DNA from: Sporothrix humicola | Taxonomy: Eukaryota > Ascomycota > Sordariomycetes > Ophiostomatales > Ophiostomataceae | DNA length: 64,000 bases | Direction: 5' to 3' | Assembly (NCBI GenBank): GCA_021396245.1 | Contig: WNYE01000028.1 | Span: 186,001-250,000 of the forward strand | Part shown: positions 22,661-34,773 of the stretch, one piece after another | How the letters are laid out: every line of letters starts with the position of its first letter | How positions within the stretch are numbered: the first letter of the stretch is position 1 | Notes under the pieces: model-generated | Databases searched by the model: none | Told to the model about the DNA's origin: nothing | Seen by the model: only the letters and a program-made list of their open reading frames with translations | Position numbers and translations under genes: made by a program

Positions 22661-25499
22661 TCAACGAGAACCATCCATTGGCGCCCGGACTGCCTCTCTG
22701 TAGTCGGTCTCGCCATCATCACTGCTTCCACTCCACCCAATACGCTCCCGCAATGAACCCGCACCGTACAGAGCCTCCAACAGCCGGCCCTTTTGACGGG
22801 CACGAACTTCGGACAGGTACTCGCGGACATCTTCAAGCCCATGGATCTGCTCGTCAAGTGTCAGGGTGCTGCTGTTGACCGACCGCACAAGCGGACTAAC
22901 AAGCTTGCGGCGCAGGCTCTCGAGGCTCGTCTTGAGGGCCAGCAGGCGGTGGTTGTGCTCAACCAAGACGCCCTTGTTGCGGACCGTCTTTTCGCGGACG
23001 TTGCGCAGCAGCTCGCGGTTCTGCTCGTACTTGGCAGTAGCAGCTGCACTGGGACCAAGGATACGCGTCCAGAGACCCGACAACAAATCGGCATGGCGCT
23101 CATCCTGGACACTGGCCTCGCGGGCCACGGTGCGCACAAGGTTGAGGAACTGGCGGTCAATGTTTTCAAAGAGGGCAAAGAGTGCGAGGCTGTGCTGCAG
23201 CTCTGTGGCGACGGCTTCTTCAAGCACAACCAAAAACTCGTGGAATGTGCGGTGCAGCGTGGCACGCGTGCGCTGTGGGCCAGACATGCCAAACAACGAC
23301 GTGGCCACAGTGCCGACGGCAGTGGGCGAGCCCGTCACAACATTTTCAAAGAGGCCGGCACATGCCAGCAGGTTGTAAACATTGTCGTAGACGGCTGTCA
23401 GGGGCTTCATCAGTAGGTTGGAGGGCGAAGACGAAGATGGTGACTCCTGGAGTCGTGCAAGCTCTCGTCGTGCCCATTCCATGACAATCAAGATGCCGTC
23501 GATATCGCCGTCGATGTTGGCAAAGAACCGGGTCAGCTCAATGGCCAGAGCCTTGAGAGTGTCGCTAAGGTCGTCAAGTTCCTGGACAATTATTGGTGCC
23601 GACGTCAGGTTGCTGAGACGCACGCTCTCGCCCAGGTCCCACACGGCCACACCGGTGGCTTCCAAGTCGTGAACCTGCGCAACGCCGTTTTCGGAATAAT
23701 ATATGAGCGGCTCAAAGGATCGCGCAACGCCCGCAACTTTGACGAGATCTGGTACTGGCCGCAGGCCGGCTGAGTGGGACAACGTGCGCATGGCTGCAAA
23801 CGACAGGATGCCCACCACGACGGAAAGGAATATGTGCGCCCAGGATTGTGTAACATAATAAATCTTGCCGCGCACAAACCCAACAGCCGAGTGGATGAGC
23901 TTTTTGCGATCTTGTGCCTCTGAGCGCACGGCAAACCGAATATATGTTTCAGACGTTTCCTGATGGCCGCCCAGAAACTCCATACCTAACCTCTCTTCCT
24001 GTATTGACTCCATGGCCTTGAGTCGCATACCATCCATCCGGCTGAGAGGACTTGGGTAGACAAGTTCTGGCTCGGGGCTACGGTCTTTTTCGGGGCTCAT
24101 ACTGCCTGGTAGCCGTGTGCGCATAGCCCGCTCTAGGACGGTATCCTCCGCGTACCCGCCGCCATAGTTGTCAAAGACATCGTCGTCGTCCACTCCCAGC
24201 ACATCGTCGATCATAGCGTCTTCTTCGCTGTCGAACCCCGGGCTTGATGCTCGTGAGGCGAACAGGCGGTCGGGCCTTTGGTTCTTGTGTCTCTGTAACT
24301 GCTGGAGGCGCGATGTGAAATCATGTGGTGATATGGAGTGGTGTGGTGATGAGTATTGTTGCTGCTGCTGTTGCTGGCGGTGCAGTTGCTCAGCCGTCAG
24401 GTTTATTGGTGTTGTCAGAGTGGGCGAGCCGAGGATGTTGTCGCTCTTGCGCCAGAAGCCAGAACTACGGTCGCCGTTTTCGAGGCGACGCCACGCCGGT
24501 GGACTGTACCCACCGGCGGAGGCTGAATCTTGCATGCTCCCGTTCCCCTCGCTGTCGGTCTCGAGGAACCCGGAGTGGGTCGACTGGTATCCGAAGGTCT
24601 GCTTGTTCTCGTTCTGCTCGTTCTGCTGGAGGTGTGGTGGGTGTTCGCGGTGGGGTGAGATGGACGGTGTCAACAGGCGGTTGTTGGATGGGTCGAAGCC
24701 GGGATGAGACTCGTCCCAGGACACCAAAGGAGAGCCAACCCGCGGCATCGTTGCTGATGTTGATGTTGTCGGCTTCGTTGCCGTTGTCGCCGCTGTCGTC
24801 GGACGACTGGCTATGAGGGTTATATACACCGGCGTTGTTGCGGCGACTGCTGTGAACAATCAAGTCGGCCGATTCGGCGGTGGTGGCTGTGCTTGCAGCG
24901 GTGTATCTGCTGCCGTGTCTTGTTTTCGAAGGCGATAGCCTGCTGCTTTTTCTGTCTTGTTTCTCCTGCTTCAGATGCAGTCGGGCCTTTTCCTTTTCCC
25001 TTTCCTTCTCCCGTCGTTCCCGCTCTCTCGAGTCCTTGGTGGACGACCTATCGCGATCACTGCGGCTGCTCTTCTTCTTGCGGAAGATCCCTGAGAGCTC
25101 CTCCTCTTCGCGCTCGTCGTACTCTTCGACGTAGCCGCGCTCAGCAAGCAACGGCCGGAATGGTGGAGGCGGTAGGGGTGGGAGTTGACGATGTCGCCAG
25201 TCGACAGCAACAGGTTCTCTGTTGCGCCACGATCGTGTGTTGAAGAAGCCTCCGTATCCTCCGTAACCGTCACCGTCAAGATCTTGTGCAATGGGTTGGC
25301 GTCTTTGGAGTGCGACGTCTTGACCGTCGTTGCCTGTGCGACGCCGGCCGAAGCTGAAGAGACGAGGGAGAGACGGCAGCCGCGGCAGGTAAAGCGAGAG
25401 GAAGACGAGGGCCAAAGTCAATGCGGCCAGGAACGTGCTGGGGGCAATGGTAACGCTCAGCAGAGACACGTTGTTGTGGACGGCAAAGAGCGGCTGCAT
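22661..25499 (-). CDS. Large membrane protein of unknown family
   Basis: Two exons are proposed: 25499-24830 and 24753-22661, joined by a 76-bp phase 1 intron (donor GTGTAT, acceptor ATCAG); the product is 920 residues. The donor and branch site are weak, so the junction is the least certain in the window, but both frames are long and the join keeps phase. The N-terminus has one hydrophobic segment (about residues 14-35), then a Lys/Glu/Arg-rich coil and a Gln/Pro/Ser-rich acidic region. A second hydrophobic segment (SWAHIFLSVVVGILSFAAM) lies near residue 530-550, followed by a helical, coil-prone C-terminal half. An in-frame upstream ATG at 25583 would add 28 hydrophobic residues; I prefer 25499 because the added part looks like a C/T-rich leader. 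I do not recognise the family. Confidence 0.7.
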
Positions 25500-27751
25500 G
25501 GGAGAGGAGAGGGGGGGGGAATAGAAAGAAATGTACAAAAGAGAGAGAGAAAAGGGGGTGAATAGAATACGGGAAAACAACACAGTTCAAAAGGAAAAGA
25601 AAATAGAGTAGAAAAGGGAGGAACGGAAGCCGGGTCTCAAAGAGCCTGCAGTAGGGAGGGGGAGTGAAAGAGAGACAGGAGGAAAGAGAGTGTGAGAGAG
25701 AGCCAGACGGAGTACCGTGACTAGGAAACTGAGCGAGCGGCAACCAAGAAAAGACGACTAAAAAAGGGGCCAAACAGCGAAGAATAAACAAGGACGAAGT
25801 CAGACAACGACTGGATGTTGGTGCGCAAAGCAAGCTGAAGCCACTTGCACCGGTGGAATATGACGAAGTGGATGTTTAAGGTAGATAGCAGAAAGCTGGC
25901 CGATGAAGAGCGTTCCTGGGGATAGTTTTGCTCGTCTTGATGGATCGCTCAATCTTTGCTTGGTCAATCGTTTATTTTGTTTCGTCTTATCGACTCGTTG
26001 TCTTGTTGCTTTCTGGTCTGGCGCAACAGGTGTTTTGTTTGTCGTCCTCGATGGGAGTGGGAAATCGAGAGGCTGGGAGCAGTGCTGGTGAGACAATAGG
26101 GCTCCTCTTTTGCGGTAGAAGAAGTGGGCGCCCGAGCTTTTCGTGCAGCAACCGACAGGGCCAGGCCGGACGGGGCCACACGTCTTCCTGCAGGCCGCAC
26201 ACAAGTGGCCACCGGTCGTCCAATCAACAAGACGGCACCTCTGGGAGCGAGTAGAAATGCTGGAAAGTCGACAAGGAGAGGATTAGGTGGAGTTTTGTTT
26301 CTTTCTGAGCGAGTCTCGAGGATGTCAAATGACGATGAGGCGGCCGCTTGAAAAGTGACCGCTCCCACGTTTCTTCGCCTGCTCTGTTCTCTGGGCCAAC
26401 GCACAGCGTGGATGGGCCGCAGGAGGGGATAGTTGGGATAAGATCTTGTCTGTGGATGTTGATGCTGATGGAAAATGCACAGTTATCTGCTTTCGAGATG
26501 CGATGCTGCAATAGGGGTAGGTATTTCCTGTTCTGTTCCTTCCCAACTTAAAGTTTGCCCCTCGACATGGCCACAAGCATTCCAGAAAAGCAGGAACGGA
26601 CCCCGCATCCCAACACCTGTCTTTGCCCAACCTCCTTCGCTCCTGCCGCGTTGCACGTAACGATTTATTTATTTGCCAATATTAACACGCGTTCTCATAA
26701 GACAGTCGATCGCCCCTTCTCGTTATGAAACCACTCTGTTTGCTAAAGTGCCTGCATGAACAGTTTTCGGCTCGCTCGATGTTTTCCGCTCCCCGATATC
26801 TGTCGCCAACCAAGTAAACATGGCTGTTGTTGCCTATTTAGACCCCACACAAGTCGCGCTCAAGTCGCTGGTGTTAGTCAAAAGAGGAAAGAAAGGAGAG
26901 CAAAACAACAACAAAGCTACGGGCAAGTGCGCTAAAAGTGACTCCATCCAGCCACTAAAAGCTCGTTTCAGGGGATTTAGCGAGACCCTGTCAGCCTACG
27001 GAAAACCACTTAACGCGTCTTGCAAACAACAACAAAAAGCCATTAAAGGCACGCCTTCTGATTGGTCCAAAGCGCGTTCCTGTCTGATAACCTGTAAGAA
27101 AACGAAGATTAAAAAGACGAGGAAAAGGACGACGACAAATTCGAAAGCGAGGGTTTAGAGGCAATTCTGGCCATTACACATAAACTCCTCCTTTAAGTCT
27201 TCTCTCACGCTGCCGACTCAGGCCCGCCAGAGCGAACGGTGGTGAATCACCAAGACCCCCCAACGAACAGCCGTATGATAAATCTCACAACCCTGACGAA
27301 CTATGATATCTTACTACAATTGACTTGTTTTATATTATTGTTGCTTCTTTTTCTACGTAAGCGTCACGGAGTATATTCCGGTGCCATTTGAACTGATTTC
27401 ATTATTTGACTATGAGACTAGTGCTTTTGTGTCCCTATTATGACACGGGATATGATTGAAGAGCGGAAACGGAAAAGAAAAAAGAAAGAAAAAAAACGAA
27501 CAGAAACATAAAGAGAATCAAAAGTAACGAGAACACCGGTTTAAGAATCGCTCACCATGAAAAGGAAACGGGAAGAGAGAAAAAGAAAAAGAGAGAGAAA
27601 ACTGTCACAAAACACCACGCACAAGACTCCCACCATACAAAAAGAAGCAACTACCCTCGCCGAATACAACCATTGCTTATAGTTTCGACTTGAATATCGA
27701 CTTCGGCTTCGGCTTCGGCTTTGACTTTGGCTTCAACTTCCAATTCGACTT
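25500..27751. other. Intergenic region upstream of the membrane-protein gene
   Basis: It holds a purine-rich block on the plus strand (25.5-25.75 kb, probable C/T-rich leader of the minus-strand gene) and an A-rich region (27.4-27.65 kb). A 112-codon Lys-rich frame at 26820-27158 (+) has no recognisable domain. Confidence 0.5.
27677..27751 (-). other. In-frame extension behind the UAG stop of the stress-protein gene, ending in Ser-Lys-Leu
   Basis: Directly after the TAG at 27754-27752 the same frame stays open for 24 codons and then meets TAA at 27679-27677. The extension is Lys-rich with a K-P repeat (KSKPKPKPKS) and its last three residues are S-K-L, the canonical C-terminal peroxisomal signal PTS1. 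The DNA is an imperfect hexamer repeat (GAAGCC-like on minus), so other frames are also open. Stop-codon readthrough that reveals a hidden PTS1 is an established mechanism in fungi. Whether it happens here is not shown by sequence; the stop context is UAG-A, not the strong UGA-CUA. Confidence 0.4.
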
Positions 27752-30181
27752 CTAGTCAATTTTTGCATTGGCCAGGCTCCTCGCTGTCGGGTTGCTGAGG
27801 TTGTTGACCTGGTGGAACGGCGGCCGCTTGTACTTGCTCTGCTTGCGGAGTCGTTTGCGGGCAACCATGACAGGCACCGAGCTCTTTGTCACCAGGTAGT
27901 TGGAGAAGGAGCCGAGAATGACACTGTATTGTTAGTGATGAACAAGAATAAAAGAACAGGAAAGACATCAGTGGGAATGCGTGGGGACTCACCCCTTCAG
28001 GGCACTGCGGCCGCGGCTGCCGAGAATGACGAGCGTCGGGTCCACCAAATCGATGACCTCGGTGAGCAGGTGTCGCGGCGTCTTGCAGTGCAGCACCTCA
28101 ACTATGACGCGCACTTGCAATCTAGTCTTGCGCAGCAGTCGTGCAATCCGGTCGGTAATGTCCTGGACTGCCCGGTGGCGGTCCTCTTCTGCGCGGGACC
28201 GTTGTGGCGCCGGTGACGCGGATGCGCCTTGGCCGCGTGCACTGCCGTCGCTGTTGCGCAGGATTAGCGATGGCCGAGCCGACACCGGCGTGGCTGCCAC
28301 ACTGAGGGCCGCGGTCGATGCCGTCGCCGTCGCAAGGGCCGATAAGGAATGGGGATCGGGCAGGCGGCCAGTCGCCGTTGTAGCCGAGATCGCCTGTGCT
28401 TGCTCCCGCGTCGTCTTCGGCTCATCCTGCGCTTCGGGGCCGCCAGGGATGCCCGTCTCCTCGTCCACACAGTAGATCGCCACCAGGGTATCGCCGTCGC
28501 GAAGGACAGTGCCGATGGCCCACTCCAGTGCATGCGTCGACTCGTCGCTGAGGTCTGTGGCCACCAGGTACTTGCGCACACGCCTATGCTCGTCATCGGC
28601 AGCTTCCTTTTGAACCTTGTTAAATTCGCCACGGTAAATGATGCGGATGGAGCGTTGGGTTGCTGGTGTCGACATGATGGGCGTCATCGAGAGGGACAGC
28701 TTCTGTGCACTCTTAATGTCGGTGTACTCCGCCTCGTCGTCAGAGTCCCAGGGTGTCCTAGACTCGGACCGTGACGAAATATCAAAGCTGTTGGCTGGGT
28801 GGACGCCGGGTTTTTGCTTCACCTTGTCGCCGGACGAGTTTGTGACAACAATCTCTGGTTCGAGGAGAGACCTGTATGGCTGTGTGCTCGCCACATGAAT
28901 ACCTGCGGGGGGCTGTTAGCATGTCATTATTGGTATAGTCATGCCAAGTATGCTACACTTACGTTCTTCCTCAGCTGCAGCGAGCAGACTCTGCGACTGG
29001 TGACCGGCCTTGCGAGAATCGACCGGCGACTCGGAGTGCTGCGGGCTCTTCTCGTCTGTAAAACTTCTTGCTGTCTTACGACCACGCTCGCCCTCCTCGT
29101 CTGAAGAGCTGTGGTTGTCCTCACTCGAGTCCTCTGGCAGCTCCTCGCCATCTGGGCTCATGTAGTCCTTGGCCAAACGGCCGGTACCGGTAGCACTTGA
29201 GCCACGCATGGGCAGCTCGCTGAGACTGCCACCGCCAGACCGGAGAATGTTGTAATCCGACAACCGTCTGTATGCGTGATTCATATCGTAGCTCTGGCTA
29301 TCGGCGAGGAACGCCGCGCCGGCAGGGCTGAGCGCGCGGGTGTTGAGGGCCGTGTGTGGCGATTTCGTGCGCATGTTGAGGCGGTTGTGTGGTGACTGGG
29401 ACTTGTGGCTCTGGGATGCCTTGGGCCGTCCGTGCAGGGGGATGGAGTGTCCAGGCAGCTTGAGGTTACTCACGTCTGTGCCACGCATCACCTCAGCCAT
29501 ACTGCTCCCGCGTTTAGCAGGACCAGCATTGTGCGAGCTCGACAGGCCCGAGCGCTTCGCCATCATCGGGTTCTCGCGGTTCGTGATAATGTCAGAGAAC
29601 TGGTAGTTGGATGTAGGGTCAGCACGATCGGCGCGGGCCCGCGGACCGAAATTGACTGGGTGGCCGGCAGCATCAGACATGCTTCTTGGGTGGTGTGTGC
29701 CTCCACTACCGCCACTGCTGCTATGCCGGTGATGGCTTGCGGGTGGGTGCACACGGTGGTTTGGCTCTGTCGGTGAGCTTTGCGCGCTAAATACTGGCTG
29801 GACAGTGGCCATGGGCGGGCTGTCAACATCGAGCATGCTGCGAATGGGTACAGGCGCGGGCCTGGCCGGCTCAATATCCAGCATGCTCCGGATCTGTTGA
29901 ACCGCTGGGCGTGGGGAGCTCTGGCGAGACGTGTTGGAAGCGCCCGTGCCAGAGGCGATTGAGGTTTCGGGCGGCGCCTCGAGGTCGTCGTAGTCGAGGA
30001 TGCTCTGCATGGGCGAGCGCATGGGTGAACGCGGGTTTCTCGAGTAGGGTGACGTGGATCTACCAGCGCTAGCTATGCTCGACGACCGGCGACTGTGATC
30101 GGAACGGCCCTCGAGCAGCGCCAACACCTCGCGGCGCTCCTCGTCCATGACGGCCTCCATTGACATTGGTTTGTGCGCCAT
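27752..30181 (-). CDS. Universal stress protein (UspA fold) with long disordered N-terminus
   Basis: Three exons: 30181-28963, 28902-27993 and 27923-27752 (introns 28962-28903 phase 1, 27992-27924 phase 2) give 766 residues. The Usp domain spans about 517-745, starting YLVATDLSDESTHALEWA and ending with the ATP-binding loop G-2X-G-9X-G-S (GSRGRSALKG|VILGSFS). The second intron falls exactly inside that loop, and the splice restores it perfectly. The first 500 residues are Ser/Pro/Arg-rich with three copies of an SMLD-like motif (about residues 58-64, 97-103, 113-119) and a doubled SPHxxLN(M/T)R motif. The family binds ATP and responds to stress; the N-terminus is probably a phosphorylation platform (inference). 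The protein ends ARSLANAKID. A TGACGTC lies 116 bp upstream and a (TG/CA)n tract is in the leader. Confidence 0.92.
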
Positions 30182-30195
30182 GGTGGCGGTAGTGT

Positions 30196-30216
30196 TGTGT
30201 GTGTGTGTGTGTGTGT
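30196..30216. repeat. (TG)n microsatellite in the stress-protein leader
   Basis: About ten TG units, 15 bp upstream of the start codon; CA on the transcribed strand. Confidence 0.9.
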
Positions 30217-30296
30217 CTTTCTTCCTTGGTGTCGTGTTGGTGCAGGGTAGACCAACTACCGATAGGTCGATATGTAGGTCAGCGCACCAAAGCGAC

Positions 30297-30303
30297 TGAC
30301 GTC
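30297..30303. promoter_or_regulatory. TGACGTC site upstream of the stress-protein gene
   Basis: CRE/bZIP core 116 bp from the start codon at 30181. bZIP control would suit a stress gene, but this is inference from one site. Confidence 0.35.
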
Positions 30304-33300
30304 TGACGATAGAGAGCTGCTATGTCGTTGAATTCTCGGTAGCGTTATCGATAGCCGGCAGTCGAGTTTCAAAGATCGGACTGCAGTGACGCAGGGAAAG
30401 GAAACAGGAAACAAACGGGCAATCACAGACGGTCTTTGTTTTACAAAAATAAAGAATAAAAAAGTCGAAAAGCTCGTGGTGAGGGGGGGCAAGGGAAGCA
30501 ACCTGAGAAAGCTGAATAGCACGTGGCGGGGCGAAACGCAGCCAGGCAAACCACGAGCAAAACTGATACAGTGAGGGTAGGGTAGGGCAGGGCGGAGAAG
30601 GCCACGTCTTGGCAGCTTGGCAGCTTGGCGAAATGCTTGATAGTGACCGGTACAGAGACTCGGAAACGGTTGTACGACGGCTGTCAAAAACGAGCGAAAC
30701 AATGCGTCGGAAGGGTTAGATGCGGATAGAAATAAGAGAGACGAAAGAGTCAATCGAGGTTTGTGGGTGTCGTGTGTCGCGCGTCGCGCGTCGAGATACG
30801 CGAGGTGATGTTCGGAGAGCTATGTGGAAAAGGACAAAGACGAGAACGAATCGTATGAAATAGTGGCTGAGCAGATCGCGCTGCTCCAAATCAGGATGTG
30901 GAATCTATCGCCAAGTCGGCACTGGTCGAGGGCGACGTGAGTCTATCGCGGGATGATGGTCGGGGGCAGGAGGTAAAAGATGGACTGGGGCCTCAGCATC
31001 GTGTATCGAAAAGAGGTCTTGAGGATTTGTCGTTGTCGTCAGCCCAACCAATCGATCGCGTGCGCAAGTAGTCGTGCGTTGGCGGGCTTGTGTTTTAGTT
31101 TGTGAGCCTTGCAGAATGCGCGCAGGACTGTAAGACCATGACAAGGTCGGACGAGAGTGGCAAGGAGCGTATATGGGTGACAATCGGAGGTTAGAAAGAA
31201 GTTGTCGTGAAGATTAAGAAAGAGTAAAAGTGCTTCTCGAATTCTGTCGACTTTCCCACAGACAGCTTTTTGCTATTGAGGCCCGTTGATAGAGGGGCGA
31301 CTGGGACACAGAAACGCGTGTGTAGTCAACGAGACAATGGCAGAAAGAAGTCTGGTCGGTGTAAGAAAGGTCGTGGATAAAGAATGCGAATGCAATTGTG
31401 AAAGAAAAAGGAGAGGGAGGAAGACGGGACGAAGCTCTCAAAAGCTGTGATGTGGCCTGCCACCCTCCCTTTGGGCAGTGAATAACAGTGCCCGATTCCA
31501 AGCTCTGCAGGGCAAGAGCAGGTCCACCCCACTCTAGATAAAACAAGCGTCGTTCCTTCCGCTGTTTGCAGACCCAGCAGCTTGTGACGATCGTTTTTTG
31601 AGAGCACGCGGGGTATGTGCTTTCCTGGTCAGGACAACTGGAACTCGAAGACGAAGGTGCACTGTCAAAAGGTGCTTGGAAGGAAAGAATAAAAAGGAGA
31701 AGAGATCCAGAAAAGGGGAAAGAGGAAGGAGGCAATGAGAAAATGGAACGATGAGGGGGAGGAGCATCCCTGACAGTGACGATAACCTGTTCGCACAATG
31801 CGAGCCGTGGAGGAAGGAGCAATAGTGGCATGCCAAGCGCCGATCTCGTTCTGGGCCCTTTGAGGCCTCGACTGACCTGTGGCCACGGGGCGTAAAGTAC
31901 CGCCCAGCGCAAATATTTGGGTGATGGACCTACAACCAATAATGACATGGACGGACGGCGAACAAGACGTGTCTGACGGTTCTGACCTGCCTTTCGTCTA
32001 GGTGAACTAGTGCCTCTAGTCGTGCCTGCCCATTTTAGAGTGCTGAGCTCCGCCCTGGCTTGTATCTCCCATCATCGAGCTGTTCTTGCCCTTTTTGCGT
32101 CCTACTTGCCTGCATTCTATGGAGTGAAAGGCTGGATGGGCTGAAGACGGGCGATTAGTGCGAGCGCCGTTTGTGAATCGTGTGGAGCCTGTGGCCGCTG
32201 GCTGAGTCGAGATGTGTCTGGGCCAGTCGTCTAATATGGCGTATCTGCACCCCACTAAAAATGGCCCCCGTCCGGACCACAGTCATAACCCATAGCCCGC
32301 TAGAAACCGCCCGAAATGTGCTATCAATAGACACGTCAAACAGGCAAAACATGTGAAGGGCTCCTGCCATCTTCAACTCTGTCTTTCGAGACCGTATCTT
32401 AAGAGACGTCAAATTCTATCAAGAGATGACGGCCCTGAATATTTTGATGATATTCGCAGTGCCAACTACCAGGATTGACTAGCAATGGCTGACGATGGCG
32501 CATTTTCACGACCGGCATCGATGTGCGCCACCGAAAGTGGTCATCAGTTGAATGGCGTATCGTATGATGGGCAAATCCAAGCTGCTGGTTCTTCATCTTC
32601 CAATTGATCCATTAATGGGCCTCATTGGGTCTCTAAACCTCACGACACTGCAGGGACCTGTCTCGTCTCTCTAGTAGGCTCGCTGTGCATGAGGCTTGAT
32701 CAAAATCTATCTTTGGCGGTCTAGCACCATCTCTGCTGGGGAAAGCGTGACCCGTCTCCTGATTGCGACTGTTATTGGAGAAATGTTGCTATTTTCGAAG
32801 ATGGTGTTGACGAGCCTGTATTTTTTACAATTGTCGCCTTTCTCTGTCTCTCAATCCCCAGAGCATCTGCATTTGCAAACTCTAGGCCCCCCATGGTCTT
32901 CAGAGGTCTAGATCGTCTCTTCCATGCCTCGTCAAGGTTACACGGAAAGGTCGAAATCGCATCTCACCCGCATCATTGATCATTGCTCGTTGTCCACAAT
33001 CTCTACGCACATGGCGAAACAATTCGATCTTGTTGGCTGCTGCACACCGAATCTCACACCGAATCTCCTCGTACGAGGCATCTCGGCTCCGACCCACGGT
33101 TCAGCGAGCAGCAACCTGTGCTCTGACGTGTGTCTCACGAACGAATAATAAAAGGACGAGTGCCAGCAGTTTTTTTTCCCGCAGCTCAGAAGTATATCAC
33201 TCTTTCTCGTTGGTTGCTTGTATACTTCCTTGCATGCAGAACGCCAAAGGCAACACAAAGCGGCATACAACGGCGCCATAAGTGGCAAACAGCTCCGAAA

Positions 33301-33506
33301 ATGTATGCAGGTTATGCAGACGATGCAGAATACACGCATATCTATATGATAAATCTCTTTTCTTTCGTCTAAATAACAGGGCAGATATGGTTACAGGTTA
33401 TATGCATAAAAAATGTGCACCAGGATTGGCTTTAGGGAATAACCGCCCTTCTTACGCACGGCTGCATATACAAAAAAGTACTCGCTCGGCTCGCTTGTGC
33501 TCGCAC

Positions 33507-34773
33507 TTATAACTTGCTCTCCGGCTGCAGCAGAGACAGCTTCTCCTTCAGCGACGCCTCAGCCTCCTTCTCGATCCGCTTCACCAGAACATCGCACGTC
33601 GGGATGTCGTGGATCAGGCCAATGACCTGACCGGCGGTCCAGACACCGTAGTTGGGGTCGCCGTTGAGGAACACCTGGCGGCCGCGCTGGCCGCTGACAA
33701 ACGGCGCAATCTCCGAGAACTCGCCCGACTTGCTCTCGCGCTCGACCTTGAGTGCCTCCTCCGTGACCTTGTTGCGGTACAGACGCGTGGTGTTGCGCCA
33801 CCGGCGCAGCACCAGGGCCGTGTCGGTCTCCTGTGCCTTGACAATCTCCTCCTTGATGTTGTTGTGGATCGGCGACTCGACCGTGCACATGAAGCGCGTG
33901 CCCATGTTGATACCGCAGGCACCCAGGCACAGAGCGGCAGCAAGGCCCTGGCCGTCGGCGAAACCGCCCGAGGCAAGGAAGGGGATCTTGAGGGTCTGGC
34001 GGGCGCGGCTCAGCAGGATAAAGTTGGTAATGTCGGACTCGCCAACGTGGCCGGCGCACTCGAAGCCGTCAATCGACAGGAAATCGACGCCCAGCTTGAC
34101 AGCGCTGAGGGCGTGGCGGATGGTCGTGCACTTGTGCAGGATGATAATGCCGGCCTTCTTGAGCATGGTAATGACGGGGCCGGGGCTGTTGCCGGCGGTC
34201 TCGACGATCTTGACGCCCTCATCGATAATGGTCTGGGCGTAGGCTTCGTAGTTGGGAGGGACGAGCGAGGGCAGAAGGGTAATGTTGACACCAAAAGGCT
34301 TGTTGGTCATGGTGCGGCAGCGGCGGATCTCGTCGCGCAGCTCCTCGGGGGTCTTGAAAATGAGCGCCGTGATGATACCGAGACCGCCGGCGTTGGAGAC
34401 GGCGGACGCCAGCTCGGCGTAGCCTGCGTTGTGTTAGCTGTTGTGCTATTTCATGATTGTTGGCAGCGTTTTGTCGCCGTGTCCCAAATATGCGATTATG
34501 CCGTCATCATCACATGTGACAGGCACGGCTGACGGGCGTTGGCGACGAAAGGGAGGAAGAGAGAACAGCGTACCGACGTGCATCATACCGCCCTGGACGA
34601 CGGGGACTACATTGCAAAGAAAACATTATGTTAGCCCCTCAAGTTCCTGGTCTCGACATTTCTGTTTTCTGTTTTCTCTCAGTAGAGCAAGAGCGGTCTA
34701 AAGTGGGCCCTGCGATTGTGTGAAGCATACTCTTAATCCCTAGCCGTCTGGTGAGCTCAGTGTTGAACGGCAT
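33507..34773 (-). CDS. Nitronate monooxygenase (2-nitropropane dioxygenase family) with C-terminal SKL
   Basis: Three exons: 34773-34731 (43 bp), 34606-34574 (33 bp) and 34423-33507, with phase 1 introns 34730-34607 and 34573-34424; 330 residues. The two tiny exons restore the conserved N-terminal strand IPVVQGGMMHVGYAELASAV that lines the FMN site. Further on are SNAGGLGIITAL, the FxSIDGFECAGHVGE segment with the likely catalytic His at about residue 151, and the phosphate-binding LASGGFADGQGLAAALCLGACGINMGTRF. The enzyme oxidises alkyl nitronates with O2 and FMN, detoxifying nitro compounds such as propionate-3-nitronate. The C-terminus is ...PESKL, a canonical PTS1, so the protein is probably peroxisomal, where reactive oxygen by-products are handled. 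The strand is the same as the stress-protein gene, 3.3 kb away. Confidence 0.92.

Larger units (their letters stand above)
30182..33506. other. Intergenic region upstream of the stress-protein gene
   Basis: No supported gene. A CA/TG tract sits at 30196-30216, and TGACGTC at 30297-30303. The minus strand is C/T-rich through about 32 kb, suggesting a long promoter/leader. A 244-codon minus-strand frame (31214-31948) is low-complexity and carries no domain. Confidence 0.5.

Noticed and set aside
26820..27158. 112-codon Lys-rich frame
   Set aside because: No domain, composition like flanking A-rich DNA; kept only as a possibility.
31214..31948. 244-codon minus-strand frame upstream of the stress-protein gene
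   Set aside because: Ser/Phe/Leu low complexity from C/T-rich DNA, no domain and no conserved-looking block.
33609..34532. 307-codon plus-strand frame opposite the nitronate monooxygenase
   Set aside because: Antisense shadow; the minus-strand frame has the FMN-site motifs and consistent introns.
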